From Parapedobacter deserti (GTDB taxonomy: Bacteria; Bacteroidota; Bacteroidia; Sphingobacteriales; Sphingobacteriaceae): a stretch of 64,000 nt of DNA. Position 1 is the first letter of the stretch; each line of letters begins with the position of its first letter. Made by a program: the position numbers and the translations under genes. Where the stretch lies: NCBI RefSeq assembly GCF_042646065.1, contig NZ_JBHRTA010000016.1, positions 62,001-126,000 on the forward strand, written 5' to 3'. The notes beneath the pieces are model-generated. The model ran no database searches, was not told the DNA's origin, and saw only the letters and a program-made list of their open reading frames with translations. Positions 27,474-37,900 of this stretch are shown here, in pieces.

Positions 27474-29248
27474 TGACAGCAAATATGAAAACATTCCGTT
27501 ATATTTTGATTGCAGTGGCCACCGTGTCATTTGCTTCTTGCAAACTGGATGAGGTTCCGGTCGATACCGCTACCAACCGTGCGATTTTCGGGTCGGCCAG
27601 CGGCATGGAACTCTACGCCAACTCATTCTACGACATCCTGCCCACCCCGTATGACGGGGTATTTGCCATCGACAATTTGTCTGATATCGTTGCCCGAAAT
27701 GGCGTGGATAATCTGTTGGCTCCTAATGCACTGAGCGCGATTACCAGTTCTGGGTGGAGCTGGGGAGACCTGCGAAACATCAATTACTTCATCGAAAACG
27801 CGGCTCAAAGCGCAGTCGCGGAAAAAAATCATTACATCGGCTTGGCGCGATTTTTCAGGGCGCTGTTTTATTTCAATAAGGTCAAGCGATTCGGCGATGT
27901 ACCCTGGATAGACCGGACAATTGAGGTTGATGACGACGAGACCTTGAACGCACCCCGCACCAGTCGGTTTACGGTAATGGAACGTGTGTTAGAAGACCTG
28001 GATTTTGCGATCGAGAATATTTCGTTGACCTCCGATCCGACCTGCACCCGCATCACTAAAAACGTAGCGCGGGCCTACAAAACCCGCATTTGCCTGTTTG
28101 AGGCCTCATTACGCAAATATCATACGGACTATGATATGCAGGCCACAGCCGATGAATGGTTTCAGCATGTGGTAGACGCCGCCAACGGGATCAGCGGCTT
28201 CACACTGCACCAAGCGGCCAGCCCGGACCTATCTTACCGCGAGCTTTTCATCACCCGGACACCTTACGCTGATGAGACGATCTTAGCCGTCGCCCTGGAT
28301 GCCAGCTTGCAGGTGTTCAGTTCTGCAAACCGACGGTTTATCAGCCCCACTTACGGTAGCCGCCCCAGCCTTACTCGCAATTTCGTCAATATGTACCTTA
28401 CCCTTGACGGTAGCCGCTTCACCGATTTGCCCGGCTACGAAACCACGCCCTTTGTCGACGAAGTAAAAAACCGCGACCTTCGGCTGAAGCAAACGATCCG
28501 CGTCGGCGATTACCACCGCACGGAAAACGGTGTGCCGGTTATCGCTCCACCTAACTTCAATCAAACCTTTACGGGTTACCAACCCATCAAGTGGTGTTAT
28601 GACGAGCGCTTCCCCTACGATGACGAAAGCCGTAACGACAACGCCCACATCATTATGCGTTGGGCCGAGGTATTGTTGAACAAAGCAGAGGCGCTGGCCG
28701 AACTGGGCAGTATGACCGCTCAAGAATGGGCAGCAACAATCGGCGCCCTCCGTGCCCGCGCCGGTATCACGGGACCAACGTTGACCGCACTACCCGCGTC
28801 TGCTGACCCTTACCTGTCTGCGTATTACAGCGGGCGGTTCACGGATCCCATCTTGTTGGAGATAATCCGTGAGCGCACGGTCGAATTGGTATTCGAAGGG
28901 CTTCGCCCGGACGACCTAAGGCGCTGGAAACTGGGCGAACTGTTCGAAACCGCTCCAATGAATGGCATTTACGTGCCGGCTTTAGGCGAACACGACCTCA
29001 ACGGAGACGGTATTATGGACGTCTGCTTCTATCAGGGAAACCGACCGGCTCCATCTAACCCATCCGTAGCATTTGTGGACGTATCCTCCTCGTCTGCTGC
29101 AGGCAGGATACAGCTATCAAACGGGACATCAGGAGAAGTTATCTGGAACCCGGGGGTAAGGGAATGGCAAGACCGGAAATACCTGTACCCAATACCTCAG
29201 GCAGACCTCGAGCTGAATCGCGAATTGGGCCAAAATCCGGGATGGTAG
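27473..29248 (+). CDS. SusD/RagB surface lipoprotein, locus 3
   Basis: 591 residues, at the long end for the family. ATG 27473 overlaps the SusC stop; ATG 27485 (MKTFRYILIAVATVSFASC) gives a cleaner lipoprotein signal with the lipobox Cys 16. SusD signatures: GLARFFRALFYFNKVKRFGDVPWI, IIMRWAEVLLNKAEALAELG, ERTVELVFEGLRPDDLRRWK and the end YPIPQADLELNRELGQNPGW. The extra length sits in the C-terminal half (HDLNGDGIMDVCFYQGNRP), an EF-hand-like Asp-rich loop that may bind calcium. Confidence 0.95.
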   Translation: MTANMKTFRYILIAVATVSFASCKLDEVPVDTATNRAIFGSASGMELYANSFYDILPTPYDGVFAIDNLSDIVARNGVDNLLAPNALSAITSSGWSWGDLRNINYFIENAAQSAVAEKNHYIGLARFFRALFYFNKVKRFGDVPWIDRTIEVDDDETLNAPRTSRFTVMERVLEDLDFAIENISLTSDPTCTRITKNVARAYKTRICLFEASLRKYHTDYDMQATADEWFQHVVDAANGISGFTLHQAASPDLSYRELFITRTPYADETILAVALDASLQVFSSANRRFISPTYGSRPSLTRNFVNMYLTLDGSRFTDLPGYETTPFVDEVKNRDLRLKQTIRVGDYHRTENGVPVIAPPNFNQTFTGYQPIKWCYDERFPYDDESRNDNAHIIMRWAEVLLNKAEALAELGSMTAQEWAATIGALRARAGITGPTLTALPASADPYLSAYYSGRFTDPILLEIIRERTVELVFEGLRPDDLRRWKLGELFETAPMNGIYVPALGEHDLNGDGIMDVCFYQGNRPAPSNPSVAFVDVSSSSAAGRIQLSNGTSGEVIWNPGVREWQDRKYLYPIPQADLELNRELGQNPGW

Positions 29249-29250
29249 CG

Positions 29251-30096
29251 ATGAGACGGTTAAGTATGCTATGTCTTTGTTTAGCCCTGCTAGGCGGGGT
29301 TAACGCGCAAGACCGCCGGACGAATATCCATGTGGCCAGCTACAACCTGCGCATGGACACGCCACGCGACAGCCTCAACGCATGGCCGCACCGGAAAGAG
29401 AACGTCAAGGCGCTGATTCAGTATCACGATTTTGACATTATCGGTACGCAAGAAGGTTTTATCCACCAATTGCAGGACTTGTTGGAAATGCCCGGTTATG
29501 CGTATTTCGGCGCTGGCCGCGACGACGGTAAGCAGGCAGGTGAGCATTCGGCTATCATGTATAAAAAAGACCGTTTCCGGGTAACTGACTCAGGGAATTT
29601 CTGGCTGCAGGAAACACCCGAGGCGCCGGGATTAGGCTGGGACGCTACCTGTTGCAACCGGATTTGTTCGTGGGCAAAGCTCAATGACAAAATCACCGGC
29701 CAGTTTTTCTTTATATTTAATGTGCATTTCGACCACCAAGGCGTTGTCGCCCGCAGAGAATCTGGCAAACTGATGGTGGACAAAATCAAGGAAATTGCCA
29801 AAGGTGCTCCGGTGATTTGTACCGGCGATTTCAACTCCACCCCCGAGACCGAGCAGATAAAAGGCATGTCAGCGATTCTGCAGGATGCATATGACGTCTC
29901 CCAAATGCCTCCGTATGGACCGTTTGGGACCAGCAACGGATTCCGCGTTGCTGCGCCGTTAAAAAACCGGATCGACTATGTGTTTGTCAGCAAGGATTTC
30001 GAGGTTCTGAAATATGCGGTACTCACCGACTCCAAAGACCAACGGTATCCATCGGATCACCTTCCCGTAGTGGCTACCGTGCGCTTTATCGACTAG
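29251..30096 (+). CDS. Exported EEP-family phosphoesterase, locus 3
   Basis: About 281 residues from ATG 29251 (MRRLSMLCLCLALLGGVNAQ, signal peptide), two bases after the SusD stop; the longer frame starting at 29164 lies inside SusD and is less likely. Endonuclease/exonuclease/phosphatase fold with the conserved catalytic set: VASYNLRMD, GTQEGF (metal-binding Glu), FNVHFDHQG, CTGDFNSTPET and SDHLPV (catalytic His). It hydrolyses phosphodiester or phosphomonoester bonds in the periplasm or at the surface; DNA, phospholipid or phosphorylated glycan are all possible. Last gene of the locus 3 operon, followed by a terminator. Confidence 0.9.
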   Translation: MRRLSMLCLCLALLGGVNAQDRRTNIHVASYNLRMDTPRDSLNAWPHRKENVKALIQYHDFDIIGTQEGFIHQLQDLLEMPGYAYFGAGRDDGKQAGEHSAIMYKKDRFRVTDSGNFWLQETPEAPGLGWDATCCNRICSWAKLNDKITGQFFFIFNVHFDHQGVVARRESGKLMVDKIKEIAKGAPVICTGDFNSTPETEQIKGMSAILQDAYDVSQMPPYGPFGTSNGFRVAAPLKNRIDYVFVSKDFEVLKYAVLTDSKDQRYPSDHLPVVATVRFID

Positions 30097-30117
30097 CGTC
30101 AATACACGTTGGTAAAT

Positions 30118-30157
30118 AGCAGGAACCTATTGCTTTAAGCGATGGTTCCTGCTTTTG
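30118..30157 (+). terminator. Intrinsic terminator of the locus 3 operon
   Basis: A perfect 10-bp stem AGCAGGAACC/GGTTCCTGCT (30118-30127, 30144-30153), with further pairing inside the loop, is followed by TTTTG. It lies 21 bases after the EEP stop. Confidence 0.85.
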
Positions 30158-30198
30158 TCTGGTTTGCGGGGATGCAATCGCCAGCAAAATATGCGCCT

Positions 30199-30855
30199 TC
30201 AGTGCGCCTCTAAATATTCACGTACCTCATGAAGGTTATCGAATGTGCGGTCCGCTTTCAACATTTTCCTGATGGATTCATGGGTTTGCACACCGAAACA
30301 GGTTAAGCCCGCGGCCGTTGCGGCAGTCGATCCTGTAACGGAATCTTCCAGTACCAGGCAGTCCTTCCTGTCTACCGCCAACTGCGCCACGCATAGGTTG
30401 TAAGGCTCCGGATCGGGCTTGGGATTTTGCACCTCTGTGCGGGTCACCAGCAGACGGAAATAATGTTTTATTCCGTTCCGTTCGAGGTGATACATGGTTA
30501 CCGGACGCTTACTGGAGGTCACCACCGCCATGGTGATACCCCGATGGTGCAAAAAACTAAGCAGATCCGCTGCTCCGGGCATCAGGGGTACGGCTTCTTC
30601 TTCATGCTGCTGGGCAACGTTCGCCCTGACTTCCTCAAAGAATGTTTCGCGCTCAGTTTCAAAGCCATATTTGCTACGCAATAACTCAAGTGCTTGTGTA
30701 TCGGTTGTTCCGGCGAGCTCATTTAGCCACACATCGCTCTGGAGCGGAAATCCGTGATGTTCTAACGCCTTCCGCCACGCCTTATAATAAAACCATTCAG
30801 AGTCGAGCAGCGTTCCATCCAAGTCAAACAGCACAACTTTCCATTTTGCAATCAT
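30199..30855 (-). CDS. HAD-family phosphatase/beta-phosphoglucomutase-like
   Basis: About 218 residues from ATG 30855 (MIAKWKVVLFDLDGTLLDSE). HAD motif I is DLDGTLLDS, motif II VVTSSKR, motif III the Lys in NPKPDPEPY, and motif IV LVLEDSVTGSTAA. The cap insertion after motif I places it in the subfamily of sugar phosphatases and beta-phosphoglucomutases. Acts in the cytoplasm on a small phosphorylated metabolite, probably a sugar phosphate. Single gene between two unrelated units; the upstream in-frame extension to 30939 has no family similarity. Confidence 0.88.
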   Translation of the reverse strand: MIAKWKVVLFDLDGTLLDSEWFYYKAWRKALEHHGFPLQSDVWLNELAGTTDTQALELLRSKYGFETERETFFEEVRANVAQQHEEEAVPLMPGAADLLSFLHHRGITMAVVTSSKRPVTMYHLERNGIKHYFRLLVTRTEVQNPKPDPEPYNLCVAQLAVDRKDCLVLEDSVTGSTAATAAGLTCFGVQTHESIRKMLKADRTFDNLHEVREYLEAH

Positions 30856-30995
30856 ATCCGTCAATATTAGCTCTTGGTGCGAAGATAAAAATATATTAGA
30901 TATACATAGCAACTTATCAGGGCATATCATAGCGCTCAAAAATGTCTTCGGCTACGTGGGGCTCGAAAATCCACATGAATTACCCGCCTAATGGC

Positions 30996-31035
30996 AAAGA
31001 GGGAATCTGGTGACTTCTTCGCAGATTTCCTCTTT
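30996..31035 (-). terminator. Intrinsic terminator after PorP/SprF gene
   Basis: A 14-bp imperfect stem (AAAGAGGGAATCTG, 30996-31009, with CAGATTTCCTCTTT, 31022-31035, one G-U on the minus strand reading) has T-rich flanks on both sides. It lies just after the stop of the minus-strand PorP gene and probably ends the T9SS island transcript. Confidence 0.65.
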
Positions 31036-31040
31036 TCGGG

Positions 31041-31934
31041 TCAAAGCAGTCCTGCCTCCCTGCCAAACCGGTATTGGATACCGATCTCGTGGGTGGTGTT
31101 GCTGATGCGCCGGTTCAGCGGCTGGTTGCCCGGGTTGAACTGGTAGCTGTAGCCAACACCGAAGCCCGAGAAGTTGAACTGTGCAATGCCGGCTACCTCT
31201 CCGTAGCTGCGCACGTTTGCACCGATGCCGAACACACGCTTGATGAACACCAGCGCTGAAGCCTCCGCCTGCGGACGCAGGTTCTCCGCATACGTCACCA
31301 GCAGCCCAGGCCGCACATGGAAGTCCCCGCCCAGGCCGAACAGCGCCCCCGCCGTCAGGTGGTACAGGTTCCGGAAGTTGTAGCGGCTGTCGCTGTCTAC
31401 ACCCAGGCTCCCAAGCATCAGACGCGGCAGCGACAGCCCCACGTAATAACGCTCCGGACGGAACAGCATAACCCCGAAGCCGATCAGCGCGTCCGTCTCA
31501 CGGATGTCTTCCCGGAAGGCAGGGTCCATCGGGTCCAGCTGCGAGAAACGCCCGTCGAGGTAGCTCACGCCGGCATTCAGCGACAGCCCCACGTATTCCG
31601 TCTCCGATATCCGCACACGCTTGGCGAAAAACGCCGAGGCCTCCGTCAGCTTCTCCACCGCAAGGCTCTCGTGGCGAACATTAACGCCCGCCGTGGCGCC
31701 GAAACCTTCCAAACCAAAATGTCCGCTGCCCCAGAAGACGGTGGGCGCACCATCCATGCCCACCCACTGCCGGCGGCCGATCACCGACACCTCCCCGCCC
31801 ATGCTCATCAGACTCGCCGACGGGTTGACAACCGTGCGAAGCTGACCGTACTGGGTGTGCGTCAGCGCATGCTGCGCATGTGCCGCCGCAACCCGGGCCA
31901 CCAGCACTGTTATTATTAATAATGTCCTTTTCAT
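31041..31934 (-). CDS. PorP/SprF-family T9SS membrane protein
   Basis: 297 residues. Signal peptide (MKRTLLIITVLVARVAAAHA) and an outer-membrane beta-barrel with the family features: NPSASLMSMGGEVSVIGRRQW near the N-terminus, repeated Gly/aromatic strands (VGLSLPRLMLG, YRFGREAGLL at the end). PorP/SprF-like proteins are partners of type IX secretion, and many are encoded next to one large T9SS type B substrate that they anchor or help export. That is the case here: the 2066-residue protein with a gliding-type C-terminal domain lies 62 bases upstream on the same strand. Confidence 0.92.
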   Translation of the reverse strand: MKRTLLIITVLVARVAAAHAQHALTHTQYGQLRTVVNPSASLMSMGGEVSVIGRRQWVGMDGAPTVFWGSGHFGLEGFGATAGVNVRHESLAVEKLTEASAFFAKRVRISETEYVGLSLNAGVSYLDGRFSQLDPMDPAFREDIRETDALIGFGVMLFRPERYYVGLSLPRLMLGSLGVDSDSRYNFRNLYHLTAGALFGLGGDFHVRPGLLVTYAENLRPQAEASALVFIKRVFGIGANVRSYGEVAGIAQFNFSGFGVGYSYQFNPGNQPLNRRISNTTHEIGIQYRFGREAGLL

Positions 31935-31996
31935 ATATATTCGTATGTCCCTTTCACATTTTTATCCGCCAAATCCGTGTCATCCCTACTTCAATG

Positions 31997-34900
31997 TTAA
32001 TACCTCAGCACGAAATACCCTTTCTTATATTTCCACATACCGTTCTCCTTCACTTCCACGATATAAAAGTAGGTGCCGGCGGGCAGCGGCAGCTGCCCCG
32101 TGCCAATGCCACGGAAAGCCACCCGGTTGTTGTCGTAGCCGTTAGCCTCCCATAGCAGGGTGCCATTGCGGTTGAAGATCGTCACCCGGTTTTCCGGATA
32201 GTCCTGTATCGCTTCGATCATCAGGAATTCGTTGATGCCATCACCATTGGGCGATATCACCGGATGAACAAGTACCGGCAGGTCAGATGATGGATCTACT
32301 ACGCGTACCGTCACCGTGACCGGTGCTGCCGGCTCGTGGTTACCGTCGCCCGCCTGCGTGGCCGTGATCCGTACCGTGCCCAGGCGGTGGATGTGCAAGA
32401 CCGTGCCTTCCACCGTTGCCACCTGTTCATCGTCGATGACCAGGCTCACCGGCAACCTGCTGCCGGCCGAAACATCCAGCTGGGTGCTGCCCGCATCGCG
32501 GTTTACCGTAGTGGGTGCATTGAACGTGATCGACTGCGGTGCTTTATGCACGGTGAGCACCCGGCTCACCTCCGGCCGGTTGCTGTAGTTGCCGTTCTCC
32601 GGCACCGTCGCCGTGATCGTCGTTGTCCCCGCGCCATGGACCGCGATACGGCCGTCCGCCGTAACTTCCGCCACCAACGGGTTGCTGCTCGTGTACAGTA
32701 TGTCCTCACCGCTGCTGGCTGTTGCCCCCGCGGCGAAGTCCGCATCCCCGTAGGTCTTCTCCGCCAAGGGCGCAAAAGTGATTGTGCGCGGGGCCGGAGT
32801 AACCTCTAATATCGCCGTTAATACCAATGTTTGGTACCCCGCCCCGGCCATCGTCGCCGTCACCGTCTGGCTGCCTACATCCGTGCGGCCGTTGTTGATA
32901 TAGGACACCGATACGCCTGCTGGCAGCTCACCGGTTATCACTAATCGGTGTACCGCGCCGTTATAAAGGAAGGTACCGTTGTTGAGGCTGATACCCGTAA
33001 TATCCGCTGGCAATTCCGGTGGTGCAATGATAAAGTCGGCCCCGATGAACGTAATAACGTAGTTACCGCCGGCTGATAGGTCGCCCTGCGTAATTGCATA
33101 GGAACCTGCATCCTCACCCGCTGTCCGCGCCAGACTGCCCGTAAAGGCATTCCCCGCCACCAGCGCCGGATCAACCCGGTATGTCAGCTCCGGATCGTCC
33201 GAACCAAAGATCTTCGTCTGATCGTCTGCCGCCACCGTGATGGCCAGCGGCGTGATCGTCAGCGTGGCCGTCAGCTCCAGGGTCTCGTAGTTATCGCCGC
33301 TGACCGTGGCTGTCACTTCATATTCGCCCGCATCGGTAGCCCCATTGCCCGGCTCGCCGTCGATGGTGTAGCTCACCGACGCGCCCTCGGGCAGGTCGCC
33401 CGTGATGGCCAGCGTATGGTCCGTGCCGCTGTACGTGAAGCTGGCGTCTTCAAACGTAATGCCCGTGATGGTGGCCGGAGCGATTGAAAACTCCGCACCA
33501 GTGAAGGTAATTGCGTAGTTATCACTTAGCGAGAGGTTGCCCTGTGTGATCGCATAGCTACCCACATCCTCACCCGCTGTCCGCGCCAGACTGCCCGTAA
33601 AGGCATCCCCCGCCACCAGCGCCGGATCAACCCGGTATGTCAGCTCCGGATCGGCCGAACCGAAGATCTTCGTCTGATCGTCTGCCGCCACCGTGATGAC
33701 CAGCGGCGTGATCGTCAGCGTGGCTGTCAGCTCCAGCGTCTCGTAGTTATCGCCGCTGACCGTAGCCGTCACTTCATATATGCCCGCATCGGTAGCCCCA
33801 TTACCCGGTTCGCCTTCGATGGTGTAGCTCACCGACGCACCTTCCGGTAGATCACCCGTAATGGCCAGCGTATGGTCCGTGCCACTGTACGTGAAGATGG
33901 CGTCTGCAATCGCAATGCCCGTGATGGTAGCCGGAGCGATTGTAAGCTCCGCACCAGTGAAGGTAATTGCGTAGTTATCACTTAGCGAGAGGTTGCCCTG
34001 TGTGATCGCATAGCTACCCACATCCTCACCCGCTGTCCGCGCCAGACTGCCCGCAAAGGCATCCCCCGCCACCAGCGCTGGATCAACCCCGTACGTCAGC
34101 TCCGGATCGTCCGAACCGAAGATCTTCGTCTGATCGTCTGCCGCCACCGTGATGGCCAGCGGCGTGATCGTCAGCGCGGCCGTCAGCTCCAGGGTCTCGT
34201 AGTTATCGCCGCTGACCGTGGCTGTCACTTCATATTCGCCCGCATCGGTAGCCCCATTGCCCGGTTCACCGTCGATGGTGTAGCTCACCGACGCGCCCTC
34301 GGGCAGGTCGCCCGTGATAGCCAACGACTTGATCGTACCATCATACACCACGCTCTTATCTTCTATTGAAACACCCGCTACCGGCATATTATACTGCACT
34401 TCCAGCACATTAGATGCGGTGTTACCATTGCCGGAAGTATTGGTGACCGCATCGGCCGGAACTGACACCTGTACGGTGCCCCCCACTGCAGGGCTTACCA
34501 GCACCGTATAGCTGACATCATCCGAAGTCATCAGGTTGCTCAACGTTGCATTGGTTGCGGTGATATTCCCCGTTGTGAATCCGGTGACGGCCTCGCTGAA
34601 TACCACGGATACCATAAACGGTGCATTCACTGGCGAAGAAACCGTCGTACCGACCGTCACGCTTGGGCGTGGAGTCACCGTGAGCGTAAATATATCAGCC
34701 ACCGTTCCACCGTTACCATCATCGGCCGTCACCGCTATCTCAATAGTACCGACATCCGTATTCCCCGGTGTGCCGCTGAAGGTTCTGGTATCTTCATCAA
34801 AATCGAGCCAATCCGGCAGGGATTCTCCATTACTCAATTCAGCCGTGTAGGTGAGCACATCGTCCTGGTCAGTGTCTTCAAACGTATCTTCCGGAAACTG

Positions 34901-37900
34901 AAAGCTGAATGGCGTATTCTGGATCGTTTCCTGATCGGGAATGGGGTGCGTTACGGTTGGCGCTATATTAACCCTCAGATCGAGCATGCTGCCATTTTGT
35001 ATGTTATATTCAGCCAGTGTCCGACCGTCTTCTAACGCGGCGCCGTCAAAGAGCAGCCGTTGTAGATGCGGCGGAACACCAATCTGGTCTTGAATCCGCT
35101 GTTTCACCTGCTGGATCGCATCGCTTCCTTCCGCATGAATGATCAACGTACGACCCGATTCGGTTCTCACGAAGATCACCATCGACGCGCAGGCGGGGGT
35201 GTCCCCTTCAACCGTCCAGCTATGGTCATCAATCAACGACTGCCGCGCTTCGGCACCGGCACAGTATTCCAGTCCCATCGCCCCTAACCGGATGCTATTT
35301 TGCAAACCGGGCAGCGCGGCCCAACCGATCAACGTAGCGTCGTAGTTTTCAAGCGAGAGACCGGAATTGGCCAGCATGTTGTGCATATTGGTCACCTGGG
35401 AAATAGCCCAGTTCCCCAGATCGCGGTTGAAAGATGTGGCGCCACTGAACGTCGATTCCATATTCGTCACATGGGAAACATCCCAACTACTGAGATCCCT
35501 ATTGAACGCTACCGCATTCCGGAACACCCATCGCAAACTGGACGCATTTGGAAAGGCCCAACCTGCTATATCGCCGTTAAAGGCCTGTGTGTCATTAAAC
35601 ATCCCGATCATATTGGTCACGTTTGAAACGTCCCAGTTGCCGAGCGCTTGATTAAACGCCTTTGATTCGGCGAACATCCACGACATATCCCGCACATTGG
35701 AGACATCCCATCCACTGATATCGTTGTCAAACGACGCTGTCCTTGCAAACATAGCAGACATATTCGTAACACTGGAAACGTCCCAGTCGCCGATATCCTG
35801 ATTGAATGCGAACGCGTCCTGAAACATCCAATTCATCGCCGTAACGCGCGAAACATCCCAGTCGCCGATATCCTGATTAAATGCGGCGGCCCCCTCGAAC
35901 AGCGCCTGCATGTTGGTGACCTTCGAAACATCCCAACTGCCGATATTCTGATTAAAAACGGAAGCATGGAAAAACAACCGCCGCATATTGGTTACATTGG
36001 AGACATTCCAGCCACTGATATTGCCGTTAAAAGCGGAAGCTTCCTCGAACATTGCATCCATATTGGTCACACTTGAGACATCCCAACCACTGAGGTCAGC
36101 ATTGAAGGATCTGGCACCAGCAAACATCCATGCCAATGACGATACCCCGCTTAAATCCGGAACGTCGACCGCGGTTGACCTCAGGTTGCTGGCATTTGCA
36201 AACGCGCCTTCCATGGTTGTCCACGCGATATCGCCCCATTGCTCAATGCTACGTAGCTTCTGGTCATTCGTGTTGTCGCTGGCAACACTTCCAAGCTGGA
36301 TGGCCGGGAAGTCTCCGCTGATAGACACCGTATACGTCCCTGCTTCCGCGTAGCTGTGCACGGCATTGCCGGTTTGGCCGGTGGAGGTCGTACCGTCCCC
36401 CCAGTCTACCGAATAATTGTACCCGCTTACGTTGGGATTCACCGGTATGGTGATGCTTTCATTGGCGGTAGTGGTTTGCCAGCTAGTGACGAATGGCCGT
36501 TGGGTATCGCAGCCGGCATCACCAGTAATCGTCCAGCCATGGTCATCCATCAACGACTGCCGTGCTTCGGCACCGGCACAGTATTCCAGTCCAAACGCCC
36601 CTAACTGTACGTTGTTTTGCAAACCGGAGAGCGCTGCCCAACCGATAAGCAGGGCGTCGTAGTTTTCAAGCGAGAGGCCGGAGCCGCTGAGCATATTCGA
36701 CATATTGGTGACGCTGGAAATGTCCCACCCTGCTAAGCTTTGATCGAATGCCGTAGCCCCGAGGAACATCGCGCTCATGTCCGTTACGTTGGATACGTCC
36801 CAGCCAGCTATATCCCCATTGAATGCAGTTGCATTGTTGAACATCGAGAACATATCCGTCACGCTGGATACATCCCAACCGCTTATATCGCTATTGAAAG
36901 CAATTGCGCTAGAAAACATACCCGTCATGTTTGTGATGTTTGAAACGTCCCAACCGCTTATATCCCCATTGAATGCGAGCGCTCCCACGAACATGTATTC
37001 CAAATCCGTAACACTGCTTAGATCGGGGGCATCGGTGGCGTTGCTTTGCAGATTGGCCGCGCGAGAAAAGGCCCTGTTCATCGACGTCCACTGGATGTCG
37101 CCCCATTGCTCAATGGATAGGATCTTTTCCATATCGCCACCTACCGCTACGGTTCCGAAACTAATGCGGGGAAAGTCGCCGGTAATCTCTACCCGATAGG
37201 TACCGGCAGTCGGGAATGTAAGGGTGTGCGTACCCGTAATACCCGTCTCGACGCCGTGGACCGCGGCATCGTTGACATCCGCCCAATAGATCGTATAATC
37301 GTATCCGCCTCCAATTGTGGGAATCCGGATTTGGGTATCACCGGTTTCGCCCGGGTTATCAGTCTTCCACATGGTGATGAAATTTCCGGGATCGCCTGGG
37401 GTGATTACGTTTGTATCGCCCACTACCGTAATTGTAAGGGCCTTCTCAAACGTTTCGCCATGGCCATCAACCGTCCGGATTCGTAAATTGTACGTTCCTG
37501 CAGCTAGTGCAGAAGCATCGTTGGCCCGCAGCGTATTTCCGCTGATGTTGAAGCTGGCATTGTGGGTACTACCTGCACCCGCAACCAGCGAGTAAGCATG
37601 CGTATCCCCCACGTCGGGGTCAGCCGTGCTAAGCAAGCCCACCTCCGCATTGACACCCGCGCTCTGATTAACAGAGCTATTGCTCAGGGTGATGTCGGTG
37701 GGTGCATCATTGACCGGGGTGATGTTGATCTGAATGATTCCAAGGCTGATATCGTTTCCACCCCCGGTGCCTGTATGGCCGTTGTCATTAATGAATACTT
37801 TCACTTCTGCTGCACCCACTCCACTGAGGTTGGGCGTTGGCCGAAAGTAGATGTTACTGGGAATGGCGATATAATTGTTCAGGTCGGTTAAATTGCCCGA

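Noticed and set aside
28990..29020. Asp-rich loop of the locus 3 SusD as a proof of calcium binding
   Set aside because: It resembles an EF-hand-like loop, but residues at all ligand positions cannot be judged without a structure; mentioned only as a possibility.
35370..37040. Regularly spaced repeats that could suggest a CRISPR array
   Set aside because: The 75-base units are in frame and encode the 25-residue BspA repeats; there are no conserved palindromic repeats with unique spacers and no cas genes.
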